DNA of 64,000 nucleotides from Marinobacterium rhizophilum DSM 18822 (GCF_000378045.1 NZ_KB899093.1:1-64000); one strand, 5' to 3'; positions 1 to 9,093 are shown, numbered from the stretch's first letter. Translations and numbers: made by a program. The notes: generated by a model not told the origin, from the sequence alone.

Positions 1-15
1 TATTGTACAAGTTTT

Positions 16-132
16 GCTTGGCGACAATAGAGCTGTGGAACCACCTGATCCCATCCCGAACTCAGTAGTGAAACGCGGTATCGCCGATGGTAGTGTGGGG
101 TTTCCCCATGTGAGAGTAGGTCATCGCCAAGC
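16..132 (+). rRNA. rrf: 5S ribosomal RNA
   Basis: A full-length 5S rRNA of about 117 nt. The 5' and 3' ends pair (GCTTGGCGAC with TCATCGCCAAGC), and the conserved core with CCACCTGATCCCATCCCGAA and ACGCGGTATCGCC is present. It lies at the window edge, so the 16S and 23S genes of the operon should be just outside on the left. A terminator follows directly. Confidence 0.95.
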
Positions 133-146
133 ATTTATTCAACGAA

Positions 147-176
147 AACGCCTCGACCTTCGGTCGGGGCGTTTTT
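147..176 (+). terminator. rRNA operon intrinsic terminator
   Basis: CGCCTCGACC, a TTCG tetraloop and GGTCGGGGCG form a strong GC stem followed by a T run. It sits 14 nt after the 5S rRNA and ends the rRNA operon. Confidence 0.93.
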
Positions 177-319
177 GTCTGTGCAATGGAAAAAATCGTT
201 GCAGAAAGTGAAGGCAAAGAGCCGCCTGATCCTATCCGCGCTTTATCCGACGCGGCGGTCGTGCGCGACCGCTCCTGAGCATCCCTGCTCCTGCGGAATT
301 AGTGCATCCTTGCAACGTC

Positions 320-392
320 AACGCGGTATCGCCCGGGGTCGTGCATTGTGAGTGCTCGAGGGGCATACCGGGTCGATCATAGACACGCATTT
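320..392 (+). pseudogene. degenerate 5S rRNA-like relic
   Basis: AACGCGGTATCGCC at 320-333 matches 14 consecutive bases of the intact 5S (72-85). The spacing and order of later landmarks are similar: a TCAT near 377, then GCATTTA at 387 followed by an A-rich run and a terminator, as in the real 5S and its 3' flank. CCGCCTGATCCTATCC near 223 may be the 5' half. The middle is not conserved, so this is read as a decayed second 5S copy. Chance similarity of part of it cannot be excluded by eye. Confidence 0.4.
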
Positions 393-400
393 AATTACGT

Positions 401-430
401 AAACCCCGGTCTCATTGAGGCCGGGGTTTT
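401..430 (+). terminator. intrinsic terminator after the 5S-like relic
   Basis: AACCCCGGTCTC, loop, and GAGGCCGGGGTTTT form a strong GC hairpin with a short T run. It is placed relative to the 5S-like relic as the first terminator is to the intact 5S, which supports an old duplication of the 5S-terminator unit. Confidence 0.8.
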
Positions 431-1032
431 CCGCATGGGGCCATGAAAAAGCATCGAATAAGTGCAGAGCTAAATGGTGTATTGGCGTAAGCGTCGCAAG
501 GGGGCATTTAATCCCGCTTTGGCCCGTATCGGTTGGAGGCTCGATGTGGCTGGAAGACGCCGTCTGTAAGGCAGGTAAGAGCCCCCGCACCATCCTTGGA
601 TTTGGGGGCATCTGTGCAGGATGTTGCTGGCGCTCCTTGCCGGTACTGGCGGTCATCCATCGCCATCAGATCCCTCTGAACCCTTGCACAGGACCAAGTA
701 TGGTCGATCTTCACTCGCTCGCCATAGGAAAAACTCCTAAACGGATCCTTGTACGAAGACTTGTTTAGTTGGCTGGTACTGACTGGGAGCGAGGCATGTC
801 TTCTCGCGGGCGCGGTCGATGGCCGACCCGCACGGGCTATTCAGCGAAGCCTGACCGGGCGAGCTTGTGTGATCAGTTCCCCTGTACGTTGCGAGTACAA
901 GGCGACGTCGCCTTCTGGCTCTGTCAAATGTCGCTTTTAGGCCGGACAGAATGTATACAACATGATATGTTAAGCCCATCGTGCCTACTTTTTGGCCAGG
1001 CTGAAGCAGAATAAGAGTGAGTGAGGTTTTAA
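431..1032. other. 600 nt without a recognisable gene
   Basis: Short ORFs exist in several frames, but none has a good ribosome binding site, recognisable motif or family resemblance. The stretch is probably the decayed spacer between the rRNA operon and moaA. The moaA promoter should lie near its right end but was not resolved. Confidence 0.5.
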
Positions 1033-2028
1033 GTGGCGACTGACCAACTGATCGATCCCTTCGGGCGCCAGATCACCTATGTACGGATGTCGGTAACGGA
1101 CCGCTGTGACTTTCGTTGCGTCTATTGCATGGGCGAAGACATGACCTTCCTGCCGCGTCAGCAGGTGCTGACGCTGGAGGAAATTCAGAGCATTGCCCAG
1201 GCCTTTACCGAGCTGGGTGTTCACAAGATTCGCCTTACGGGGGGTGAGCCGCTGGTTCGGCGTGACGTTATTCGTCTGTTTGATGGTATCGGCACGCTGC
1301 AAGGCCTGCGTGAGTTCTGCGTCACCACCAATGGCTCGCAGTTGCGCCGCTATGCCCGACAATTGGCGGATGCCGGTGTCAACCGCCTGAACATCAGCCT
1401 GGACAGTCTGCAGCCGGATCGTTTCCTGCGGCTTACCCGTACCGGACGTCTCGAGCAGGTGCTGGATGGAATAGAGGCGGCACGGGAAGCGGGCTTTGAG
1501 CGTATCAAGCTCAATGCCGTGGTACTCAAGGGGCGTAACGACGATGAAGTGCGCGACCTGGTGAGCTATGCCCGGGACCGCTCGCTGGATATCAGCTTTA
1601 TCGAGGAAATGCCCCTGGGGCAGATATCCGAACATGATCGCGCCGAGACATTCTGTTCCAGTGATGATGTACGGGCGCTGATTGAGCAGGACTATCCGCT
1701 GTTGCCAACAACCGAGTCCAGCGGCGGGCCCTCAAAATACTGGCGCATGGCGGACAGCCAAAGCCGTATCGGTTTTATCTCGCCCCATAGCCATAACTTT
1801 TGCGGTGACTGTAACCGGGTACGTGTGACGGTGGAAGGTCGTTTGCTATTGTGTCTGGGCAACGAAGACTCACTCGATCTCAAGGCGCTGTTGCGCCGCT
1901 ACCCCGGTGATGTCGAGCGCCTCAAGGCGGGCATCGTCGAGGCGATTCAGCACAAGCCCGAGCGTCATCATTTCAGCAATGAGGGCGAGGTACAGATAGT
2001 CCGGTTCATGAACATGACCGGCGGCTGA
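1033..2028 (+). CDS. moaA: GTP 3',8-cyclase MoaA
   Basis: Radical SAM enzyme of molybdenum cofactor synthesis. It rearranges GTP to 3',8-cyclo-7,8-dihydro-GTP, which MoaC then converts to cyclic pyranopterin monophosphate. The N-terminal radical SAM cluster motif is CDFRCVYC (residues 26-33), followed by the GGEP motif (LTGGEPL). The C-terminal second 4Fe-4S site starts at FCGDCNRVR with a further Cys in LLCLGNE. The protein ends in the GG tail (MNMTGG) needed for activity in the family. At 331 residues it has family length. The start is GTG, with a purine-rich GAGTGAGTGAGG upstream. It stands alone, convergent with the sulP-like gene; no other moa gene is in the window. Confidence 0.96.
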   Translation: MATDQLIDPFGRQITYVRMSVTDRCDFRCVYCMGEDMTFLPRQQVLTLEEIQSIAQAFTELGVHKIRLTGGEPLVRRDVIRLFDGIGTLQGLREFCVTTNGSQLRRYARQLADAGVNRLNISLDSLQPDRFLRLTRTGRLEQVLDGIEAAREAGFERIKLNAVVLKGRNDDEVRDLVSYARDRSLDISFIEEMPLGQISEHDRAETFCSSDDVRALIEQDYPLLPTTESSGGPSKYWRMADSQSRIGFISPHSHNFCGDCNRVRVTVEGRLLLCLGNEDSLDLKALLRRYPGDVERLKAGIVEAIQHKPERHHFSNEGEVQIVRFMNMTGG

Positions 2029-2082
2029 ACAGCCTATTTATTAGTTACGCTCTGATACCTATGCGTTGCAGCGCATGGTCTG

Positions 2083-3642
2083 TCAGAGGACTCGACGCTG
2101 CCGTCTGTCAGCCTTGCTGTGCTTGACTCGCTTGCCAGTGCGGCGGTCGATACCGCTGCGCCTGTCCATGAAGCGAACCTTTTCATTTTTCCTGACTTCC
2201 GCCAGCCAGCGTACGCCCTCCGGGTCTATGTGGTGTACGGCAGAGAAATCCACCACCAGTTCATCCGTCTGGTTCAACGCCCTGTGAAACAAGGATTCGA
2301 TCACGGGCAGCGAACCATAATAGATATTTCCCTGGATACGCAGAATATTACCCTTGAGGGATACGTTGGGATGGGCCTTTTCCCATTTTGCGTATGCAAG
2401 CGCCAGCAGCGAGCCGCAGATTACTGCGCCAAACAGCCCGAATACATGCACCGATATGAAGGACGCTGAAAACACGATAGCTTCGGGCAAGTTGTGGAAG
2501 TGTGGCTTGATGTCTGACCACTTAATCATGTTGGCGCCAACGATCATTATGGTGGCCGCCATGGCGGGGATCGGAATAATCGCGATCAGGTCGGATAAAA
2601 ACAGTATCAGTAGCAGTAATATCAGGCCTGAAAACACGGCGGCCAGTCGGCTGACCGCCCCCATGGAATGCATCAGCCACATGCGATTGAACGAGGCACA
2701 GGTCGGCAGCGAAGAAATAAAGGGCAGCAGACAGTTGCTGATACTGTCGGCGAAGATGCCATGGCGCGCGCTGATGTAATGACCCTGTTTGCGATTCATG
2801 CGGCGCATGGCGGCGACCGTCTGGAACAGCCCCAGCAATGCCAGGGTGATGGCGCCGGGAATAATGCTGATCAGGTCGGGCATGGCCTCCTGGGTAAAGA
2901 GTGGGATGGATGGAAAGACGAAGCCGATGGCGGACATGTCGGCGGTCTGCTCGATCAGGGTGTTTTCCAGTCCGTAGCGGCTATTGAGATACTCTGACAA
3001 CAGGGTGCCGGCGATTATCCCCAACAGAATGGCGGCATTGCGAATGGGCTTGAATTGTCGTGCCACTATGGTGACAACCAGGGTTACCAGACCGATGTGG
3101 ATGGCATGCATATTGCCGATTTCGAGCACAGCGAGGAAAGTCTGCCAGGCAATCCACAGCGGCCATTCCACCTCGGTATTGATCGGCAGTCCGGCAAAGC
3201 CTGCAAACGATTTGAAGATCAGGAACAGACCGATACCGCAGATCATTCCATTGATCACGGGCTCGCTGAGAAAGTCCAGCATGCGCCCGAGGGCCGGTAT
3301 CAGCAGGAAAAGCAGCTGGAACACGCCAGCCATCAGTATAAGGCTGAGGGCATAGCCAATATAGTCGTTGCCAAATTGCGGCGCCACGGGCAGGAGGGTG
3401 ACGCCAATCACCGCCGACATAGCGCTGTTCGGGCCGCCATGGAACACCTTTGACGGATTAAGCAGGGCTGTGAACAGTACGCCCCAGATCGCTGCATAGA
3501 TGCCGAAGTAGGGGGGGAGTCCAGCCAGGGTGGTGGAAAAGGCGATGGCCTGTGGCAGTACCACTATCGCCAGGGTAAGCCCCACCAGCAGGCTATTGCC
3601 TATTGCGTAGTCTTTTCCACGGGTCATCAGGGAGGCGTGCAT
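2083..3642 (-). CDS. SulP-family anion permease with shortened STAS domain
   Basis: A 519-residue inner-membrane transporter of the SulP/SLC26 family (sulfate, bicarbonate or dicarboxylate type). About ten or more hydrophobic segments fill residues 15-410, with the family-typical LPQAIAFSTTLAGLPPYFGIYA near residue 30. The C-terminus has a STAS start with DFSAVHHIDPEGVRWL. About 20 residues later the STAS fold is replaced by a basic tail (RRSGIDRRTGKR and KADRRQRR), so the STAS domain looks truncated. It is the last gene of a five-gene operon, 14 nt after the TsdA-like cytochrome. That suggests uptake or export of a sulfur oxyanion handled by the cytochromes, which is inference. AGGA precedes the ATG. 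Confidence 0.87.
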   Translation of the reverse strand: MHASLMTRGKDYAIGNSLLVGLTLAIVVLPQAIAFSTTLAGLPPYFGIYAAIWGVLFTALLNPSKVFHGGPNSAMSAVIGVTLLPVAPQFGNDYIGYALSLILMAGVFQLLFLLIPALGRMLDFLSEPVINGMICGIGLFLIFKSFAGFAGLPINTEVEWPLWIAWQTFLAVLEIGNMHAIHIGLVTLVVTIVARQFKPIRNAAILLGIIAGTLLSEYLNSRYGLENTLIEQTADMSAIGFVFPSIPLFTQEAMPDLISIIPGAITLALLGLFQTVAAMRRMNRKQGHYISARHGIFADSISNCLLPFISSLPTCASFNRMWLMHSMGAVSRLAAVFSGLILLLLILFLSDLIAIIPIPAMAATIMIVGANMIKWSDIKPHFHNLPEAIVFSASFISVHVFGLFGAVICGSLLALAYAKWEKAHPNVSLKGNILRIQGNIYYGSLPVIESLFHRALNQTDELVVDFSAVHHIDPEGVRWLAEVRKNEKVRFMDRRSGIDRRTGKRVKHSKADRRQRRVL

Positions 3643-3656
3643 GTTTGATCCTAGGA

Positions 3657-4733
3657 TTAGGGCTTGTTGGCGTGAAAGTTTTCAACGGCGGCCACCAGGG
3701 GGGGCATGACAAACATCATCACCTGCTGCCAGGCTGCGGCGAGGGGGCCCTGCTTGTCTCCGGCAGGCCTTGGCAGGTTGCTGATATAAAAGGCGATATC
3801 ACGGCACTCCTGGGGGGCGAGCGTACCCTCCTGGCCGAGGGGCATATTGCGGCAGATAAAGCCCGGCAGGATGGTGGATACGAAGGAAAAGTTGTTACGT
3901 GACTGCAGGTTAAATGCGTTGGGTCCCGCCACGGCGGGAAACAGAACCTGGTCGTTCACTACGGTACCCAGGCCCTGCTGTCCGTGACAGGTGGCGCACT
4001 TTTCCCGGAACAGTGACTGACCACGTACATAGTCGTCGCCGCGCTTGTCGGTCATGGACGCGGTGACTTCGTCGATGCCCTGTTCGGGGTAGCGGTTACC
4101 GATGCGCAGATCCAGTGCAGCCGACAGAAAACGGCTATAGGCGGTGACATCACTGATCAGGTCATCGGCGATATTGGGCTTGTAGCCATTGGAGGAATTG
4201 ATAAAGCACTGCATCTGGCGCAATTCAAAGGGCAGCAGGATGCCGGTAAAACGGTCATACATATCCGCCATGACCCAGGAAGCCCCCAGGCTCAGAGAAC
4301 CTGTCTGGGGTGTGCCATCGCTGCCTTGCTTGTCGCCAATGCCCTGATGACAGTGATCGCAGCTGGTCTGGTTTCCGCGCACAAAACGGGTCGAGTTCCA
4401 GCGCTCCAGCCGGTTATCCTCTGCATGCTGGCCTTGCAGGTCGTCAATGATATTGCAGCCCCGCTCGATTGCACGTACGTCCTCGGGGCTGTAACCCTGC
4501 TTCACCACCGACTGGCCGGTTTTTTGCTGAATGTAGGGCGAGATGTAGTAATCGCCGGCACGGAGCCCGTAGCCTTTCAGCTTGGCCTGACACCCCGGCG
4601 TCAGTGCTACTGTGCTTCGGCGTATTTCAGCCCGTTCGTTGTGATACCCCTGGGCGATACCGTACAGGCCGGCCAGCAGAGCGAGCAGCAGCGTTATCTT
4701 GAGTCCGTTTATTGCTCCGGCAGACAGGTGCAT
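3657..4733 (-). CDS. TsdA-like dihaem cytochrome c (thiosulfate dehydrogenase/tetrathionate reductase family)
   Basis: A periplasmic, membrane-anchored dihaem cytochrome c of 358 residues. One N-terminal hydrophobic segment (residues 10-28) is followed by two CXXCH haem sites, CDHCH at 125-129 and CATCH at 246-250. The layout follows TsdA: GN-x-SC-x-x-CH, then an MQCFINSSNGYKP stretch equivalent to the family's ING-C-x-x-R-S-x-N-G segment, then V-AY and a second cytochrome domain ending with the NMPLG methionine loop. TsdA couples thiosulfate to tetrathionate; extra cysteines here (48, 93, 176, about 300) are unusual. The gene start overlaps the stop of the upstream monohaem cytochrome (TGATG), implying translational coupling. 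Family assignment is by eye. Confidence 0.75.
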   Translation of the reverse strand: MHLSAGAINGLKITLLLALLAGLYGIAQGYHNERAEIRRSTVALTPGCQAKLKGYGLRAGDYYISPYIQQKTGQSVVKQGYSPEDVRAIERGCNIIDDLQGQHAEDNRLERWNSTRFVRGNQTSCDHCHQGIGDKQGSDGTPQTGSLSLGASWVMADMYDRFTGILLPFELRQMQCFINSSNGYKPNIADDLISDVTAYSRFLSAALDLRIGNRYPEQGIDEVTASMTDKRGDDYVRGQSLFREKCATCHGQQGLGTVVNDQVLFPAVAGPNAFNLQSRNNFSFVSTILPGFICRNMPLGQEGTLAPQECRDIAFYISNLPRPAGDKQGPLAAAWQQVMMFVMPPLVAAVENFHANKP

Positions 4734-5302
4734 CAGGGCGCGTCTCGCAAAGTGCCTTCGCCAAGCTGGAGGTGATGAGCCACCATGCGGGCAAAGATCC
4801 GCACGTCTCGTACCGCCGGATCGTAAATCGTCGGAATAAAACCATCCAGGTGTTTCACATAACAGCGCATCACGCTTTCCTCGAATGAGATACGTCGGTT
4901 TAGCTCCGGTACGAAACGGTCGCCGTTGACCAGGGCGTAGGCCAGATCTTCATTGCTGTGGCAGCTGCTGCAGCTGTTGTTGCTATCGGTGGCTGATTTT
5001 CGAGTAAATCGCCAAGCATATTCAGGCGTATGCTGAGTCAGGTTGTAGCCATTTTGCACTGCTCGAACAAAATAACCATCCTCGCCAAAGCGGTCGACCT
5101 GGTAGGTCTGGCGAAAGGATTCCCAGCCGGCTTCCGTGTGTGTCTGGTGGACAAAGGTCGTCAACCCCGAGCCCAGGTGTGCCCAGAGCACAAACAGTAA
5201 CAGAATTGCGGTACATAACAGCGGTCGAACCGCAGCACTCAGCGTCTCTTTGCGAGCCGCTCTGGCGCGCAATACTGCAGGCGAAAGGGCGGATTGTTGC
5301 AT
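4733..5302 (-). CDS. membrane-anchored monohaem cytochrome c, partner of the TsdA-like protein
   Basis: A 189-residue protein with one transmembrane anchor (about residues 27-47) and one haem motif CSSCH (111-115). The part after the haem (NRRISFEESVMRCYVKHLDG, then RDVRIFARMVAHHL) resembles the half of TsdA after its first haem (RI-x-x-CM-x-R-x-x-NG, then M-x-AY). It may therefore be a duplicated, single-domain relative rather than a TsdB. It probably exchanges electrons with the downstream dihaem protein. AGGAGAT lies about 10 nt before the ATG. It starts 6 nt after the GGDEF-EAL gene. Confidence 0.78.
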   Translation of the reverse strand: MQQSALSPAVLRARAARKETLSAAVRPLLCTAILLLFVLWAHLGSGLTTFVHQTHTEAGWESFRQTYQVDRFGEDGYFVRAVQNGYNLTQHTPEYAWRFTRKSATDSNNSCSSCHSNEDLAYALVNGDRFVPELNRRISFEESVMRCYVKHLDGFIPTIYDPAVRDVRIFARMVAHHLQLGEGTLRDAP

Positions 5303-5308
5303 GCTGAC

Positions 5309-7372
5309 TTATATCTCCTGGTCATTGCTTAATCGCCTGGTGACACTGTGGGGCAGTGTTGCCTGATAGGCACTGGCCGTCATGGGGCGGGCAAGCAGAT
5401 AGCCCTGCAGGAAATCACAACCCTGCTGGTGAAGGAAGTTACGCTGCTCGATGGTTTCCACGCCTTCAGCGACCACGCGCAGCCCCAGTCGGTGGGCCAT
5501 CACCACGATGGCGCCGATAAGAGCACAACCGTCCTCATCCTGCGGCAAACCCTGAATAAAGCTTCGGTCTATCTTGAGAGCATCAAACGAAAAGCGTCGC
5601 AGGTAGCTCAGGGATGAGTAGCCGGTGCCAAAGTCGTCCAGACTGAGCTTGAGCCCCATGGTCTGTAGCTGATTCAGCGTTTCGCTGACCTGGACGTGAT
5701 CATCGAGCAGAATGTTTTCCGTCATTTCCAGTTCGAGCATGTGCGCCGGAATGCGGTGTTGAGTTATCAGGTCGCGAATGACCGAAATCAGCCGCTCCTG
5801 CAGTTGCAGGCGGGATATGTTGATCGCCAGAGTGCCGGGGGATAGGTCCAGATCCAGCCAGTGCCTTAGCAGGGACGTGGCTTGCGCCAGTACCCAGTCG
5901 CCAATGGGAACGATGAGCCCCGTGGACTCGGCCAGGGGGATAAAGGTTGCCGGGCTGATAATGCCGTTTTGCGGATGCCGCCAGCGCAGCAGGACTTCAG
6001 CCCCAATGGGCCGACACTGGTCGGCCCGAAAAATCGGTTGAAAATAGACCTCCAGTTCACCCCGTTCAAGCGCCAGGTGCAGGTCCTGCTCGAGCTGCAG
6101 ACGTTCGCGCACGCGCAGGTTCATTTCCTGGGTGAAAAAGCAGATCGGCAGTTGGCCGGGCGCCTTGGCCTGATACATGGCATTGTCGGCGTTGGCCATG
6201 AGTTCTTCGGCGCAGGAGCCATCATCCGGATAGAGCGCGATACCGATACTGCAGTGCACGATGACTTCGCGGCTTTGCAGCAGCAGGCGTTCGGAGGTGA
6301 CTTCCAGCAGTCGGGTCGCGATCAGCTTGACCTCATCAAGATTCTTTACGCGCGGTAGCAGCACCAGAAATTCGTCGCCGCCCAGGCGGGCCAGGGTATC
6401 AACATCCCGAAGTTGCGACGAGAGCCGGGAGCCGATAGTCATCAGTAACTGATCGCCCGCAGCATGGCCCATGGTGTCGTTGACCATCTTGAAGTTGTCG
6501 AGGTCGATGAAGATAACCGCGATCAGCTCGTTATGGCGTCTGGCTGTGCGTAATTCGTGGTCGAGCCGTTCGATGGCCATCATGCGGTTGGGCAGTGACG
6601 TCAGCGCATCATAGTTGGCCTGGTAATGCAGCTTCTCCTGCTCCTCACGGATGGCATGAATCATGGTGTTGAACGTCTCTGCCAGACTGCCAAGTTCGTC
6701 CCGCGATGTTACGACCACCTCCTCCAGCTCGCCGAGGCTTACATTGCGGGAGGCTGCCATCAGGCTATTGACCGGGCCCATGACCTTGTAGCGGAAAACC
6801 CAGAAGATGGCACTGCACAGGAACAGGATGATCAGGCTGTATATCGAACCCTGAATAAACAGCTGGCTTTGGATCCGGGAATGCAGTTGTTCACGACTGA
6901 TACCCACCTTGAGCTGCCCCAGCGGGCGGTCTCCGTGGCTGATCGGGAATTCCATGGGCAGCAGGTCGTACACGCTGGAAGACAGACGTGTGACCAGCCG
7001 CGCGGTTTTCGGCGGTGTCAGCGGAGCCGTGTCTTGATCCAGTTCGAGAGACTGCAGTGCATCCAGTACGTGGGGGTCCTGGCGATTGAAATAGGATGTC
7101 AGCGGGATGCCCTTGTCATTAACGATGACGCCGTAGACGACATCACGCTGGCGAGAGACTTCACGGGCATATTCGTTAAGGGTCAGGAAATCGAAGCTCA
7201 GCATGGCTTCTGGGCTGATCAGGGCGATGAGATGCCCAAGTACCCGTCCGCGCTCATTAAGTTGTTGCTCCAGCAGCTGATTCTGACTGTGGATAAAATA
7301 GTAGGTATTGAGTGCGAGTGTCACCGATAGGATGCCGCTGACAATGAGAATAAACTTGGAGGTTAAACGCAC
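5309..7372 (-). CDS. membrane GGDEF-EAL c-di-GMP protein with HAMP domain
   Basis: A 687-residue signalling protein. TM1 spans about residues 7-27, followed by a periplasmic sensor of roughly 150 residues, TM2 near 175-195, and HAMP. The GGDEF domain has LGGDEFLVLLPR, which keeps the catalytic GGDEF. The EAL domain signature reads EVL (GAEVLLRWRH), and the metal/catalytic DDFGTGYSSL and the KIDRSF lysine are retained. Both cyclase and phosphodiesterase activity are thus possible. It is encoded 15 nt after a periplasmic PhnD-like binding protein and 6 nt before cytochromes, so its periplasmic domain may read the binding protein or redox state. That link is inference. Confidence 0.92.
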   Translation of the reverse strand: MRLTSKFILIVSGILSVTLALNTYYFIHSQNQLLEQQLNERGRVLGHLIALISPEAMLSFDFLTLNEYAREVSRQRDVVYGVIVNDKGIPLTSYFNRQDPHVLDALQSLELDQDTAPLTPPKTARLVTRLSSSVYDLLPMEFPISHGDRPLGQLKVGISREQLHSRIQSQLFIQGSIYSLIILFLCSAIFWVFRYKVMGPVNSLMAASRNVSLGELEEVVVTSRDELGSLAETFNTMIHAIREEQEKLHYQANYDALTSLPNRMMAIERLDHELRTARRHNELIAVIFIDLDNFKMVNDTMGHAAGDQLLMTIGSRLSSQLRDVDTLARLGGDEFLVLLPRVKNLDEVKLIATRLLEVTSERLLLQSREVIVHCSIGIALYPDDGSCAEELMANADNAMYQAKAPGQLPICFFTQEMNLRVRERLQLEQDLHLALERGELEVYFQPIFRADQCRPIGAEVLLRWRHPQNGIISPATFIPLAESTGLIVPIGDWVLAQATSLLRHWLDLDLSPGTLAINISRLQLQERLISVIRDLITQHRIPAHMLELEMTENILLDDHVQVSETLNQLQTMGLKLSLDDFGTGYSSLSYLRRFSFDALKIDRSFIQGLPQDEDGCALIGAIVVMAHRLGLRVVAEGVETIEQRNFLHQQGCDFLQGYLLARPMTASAYQATLPHSVTRRLSNDQEI

Positions 7373-7387
7373 GTGGTGGCTCCGTCG

Positions 7388-8344
7388 TCAGTGACGAACC
7401 TGTCTGGGCGGCATGACCTGTTCGATGATACGCCTGTGGGGGGCATAACTCTCGTCATTGGCAATTCCGATGCCGGTCATTTGGGCCTGCTTGAGAATGG
7501 CCTGGCCTTCCGGGCTGGCCCCAAGATCGGTGAGCAAGGTCTGAATCCGTGTCGCCTCGTCTTCGGGCATGGTGCGCAGAACGGCCCATGGCAGATGCAG
7601 CAACTGCTCGGTGATGGCGAGGTGCGTCAGCTGGCTGGTGTCCACGCTGTCTTTGACGATCTTCAGGTCGATCAGGATATCGCCGGCGCCACTGGCCTGG
7701 GCCTGGTCATAGTACAGTGCGATCAGTGAGTTGGGTGGGCTTTTGGCAAAAACGGCCTGATAGTCGCCGGGCTGCAGCCCGGCTTGCAGCAACAGGTACT
7801 GCGGCAGGATATAACTCATCATGGCATCTTTACCACCGCCAAAAATAATCATCTTGCCGCGTAACTGTTCGACCCGCGTGATACCGCTGTCCTTCTTCAC
7901 GTAGAGCGCGCCGGCCACGGTGCTGCGGCCGAACTCCTCGTTATGTGCAATGACGCGGTACTGAGCGGATGAGTGCACATAGTGATACTGGTTGTAGTGC
8001 ACTATATCGAAACGGCCATCCTCGACATCCTGATGAAAGGATTCAAAATCTTTCGATGCTACCAGCTGTACGTCGCGTCCAAGTGATGTGCTCAGGTAAT
8101 TCACCAGAGGGGCAAACAGTTCCGTCGTAAGAGTGGCGTTGCGCCTTGGCAGTACGCCCAGTGTCAGCGGCTCAAGGGTTGCGGCTCTGGGGGCCAGTGT
8201 CAGGGCGTCGGCGAGCACGCTTGCGAGCAACAGCATAAAGATGCCAGCCCATCGAATAATAATGGCTGAGCTGTGCTTTGGATGGCGCTTGAAGGGCAGT
8301 GGCGACGGGCTGGATGCGCAGGTATAAGCGTACCGATCTGACAT
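7388..8344 (-). CDS. PhnD-like periplasmic phosphate/phosphonate-type binding protein
   Basis: A solute-binding protein of the PhnD/PtxB fold (about 318 residues): N-terminal hydrophobic export segment, then LTLGVLPRRNATLTTELFAPLVNYLS and FDIVHYNQYHYV, both typical of the family. No ABC permease or ATPase is adjacent. Instead it heads an operon with a GGDEF-EAL sensor, as PhnD-like proteins do when they act as sensory co-receptors. The start is placed at the internal ATG at 8344 because AGGAGG lies 7 nt upstream; an in-frame ATG at 8368 lacks such a site. The ligand is not predictable from the sequence. Confidence 0.82.
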   Translation of the reverse strand: MSDRYAYTCASSPSPLPFKRHPKHSSAIIIRWAGIFMLLLASVLADALTLAPRAATLEPLTLGVLPRRNATLTTELFAPLVNYLSTSLGRDVQLVASKDFESFHQDVEDGRFDIVHYNQYHYVHSSAQYRVIAHNEEFGRSTVAGALYVKKDSGITRVEQLRGKMIIFGGGKDAMMSYILPQYLLLQAGLQPGDYQAVFAKSPPNSLIALYYDQAQASGAGDILIDLKIVKDSVDTSQLTHLAITEQLLHLPWAVLRTMPEDEATRIQTLLTDLGASPEGQAILKQAQMTGIGIANDESYAPHRRIIEQVMPPRQVRH

Positions 8345-8389
8345 CCTGTTGCCTCCTGCGTGATTCATACGTTTGTTTGGATCGCATCG

Positions 8390-8419
8390 ATACTAGAGTA
8401 GGTGCTGGAATCCTGTCAA
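8390..8419 (-). promoter_or_regulatory. probable sigma-70 promoter of the PhnD-like/GGDEF/cytochrome/SulP operon
   Basis: On the minus strand TTGACA (8419-8414) and TAGTAT (8395-8390) are separated by 18 nt. The start would fall near 8383, about 40 nt before the chosen ATG at 8344. The DNA just upstream is AT-rich. Confidence 0.6.
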
Positions 8420-8592
8420 ACATCAATATATAACATATTGAATTTATTGTGTTCTTTGTAACATGTGGCGATGCATGGCAGCCTCGCTTGTCGGTAGTTG
8501 GCGACGGTCGCTTTTGGCCTTAAACGGAAGAGACTGAAGTCCTCAGGTGACTGATGTTGACCCCTTCGTAAAGATGGGGGTAGGGTGGGATT

Positions 8593-9093
8593 ATGACAAA
8601 TATTGGATCTTTTACCTTTCAGTACGATCAGAGCGAGGATCGCATTCGGCTGATCGGCAATATGAGCAATGGTCAGCAGAGGATAGATTTCTGGCTGACA
8701 CGACGCCTGTGCCTGCGCATTCTGGGAGCGGCGGAGCAGCTGATTAGCCAGACCTCTAAACAGGTCAGTCGAAGTCCGCTGGAACATCGCGAAGCCATCG
8801 CCCAGTTTGAGCATGAACAGGCCCGTGAGGCATTGCAGGTGCATGAGGCGCCCCTGCAGACGAAGGCACAGGCGGTAGTGCTGCACAGGCTTGACGCCAG
8901 CTTTCGCGACGGGCGTTACAAGTTGAACTTTTTTGCCGGGGATAACGAGCATGCCATTGCCTCGAGTGTGCTCACTTACGCCGAGCTGCATCAGGTTCTG
9001 CATCTGATTCATCGTGGTTGCCAGTCTTTGGACTGGGGCGCGCCCGCGCAGCTGTTTGATACCCGGGCTCAAACCAGCCAGACTCTGCAGTAG
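8593..9093 (+). CDS. hypothetical protein, 166 aa
   Basis: A soluble protein with no signal peptide or membrane segment and no motif I can name. The N-terminal half (residues 1-55) looks like beta strands followed by an arginine-rich helix; residues 60-95 are charged and helical. A GGGTAGGGTGGG purine stretch precedes the ATG. An equally long ORF on the opposite strand (8416-9117) has poorer protein-like composition and is treated as a shadow. The gene is divergent from the PhnD operon. Confidence 0.6.
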   Translation: MTNIGSFTFQYDQSEDRIRLIGNMSNGQQRIDFWLTRRLCLRILGAAEQLISQTSKQVSRSPLEHREAIAQFEHEQAREALQVHEAPLQTKAQAVVLHRLDASFRDGRYKLNFFAGDNEHAIASSVLTYAELHQVLHLIHRGCQSLDWGAPAQLFDTRAQTSQTLQ

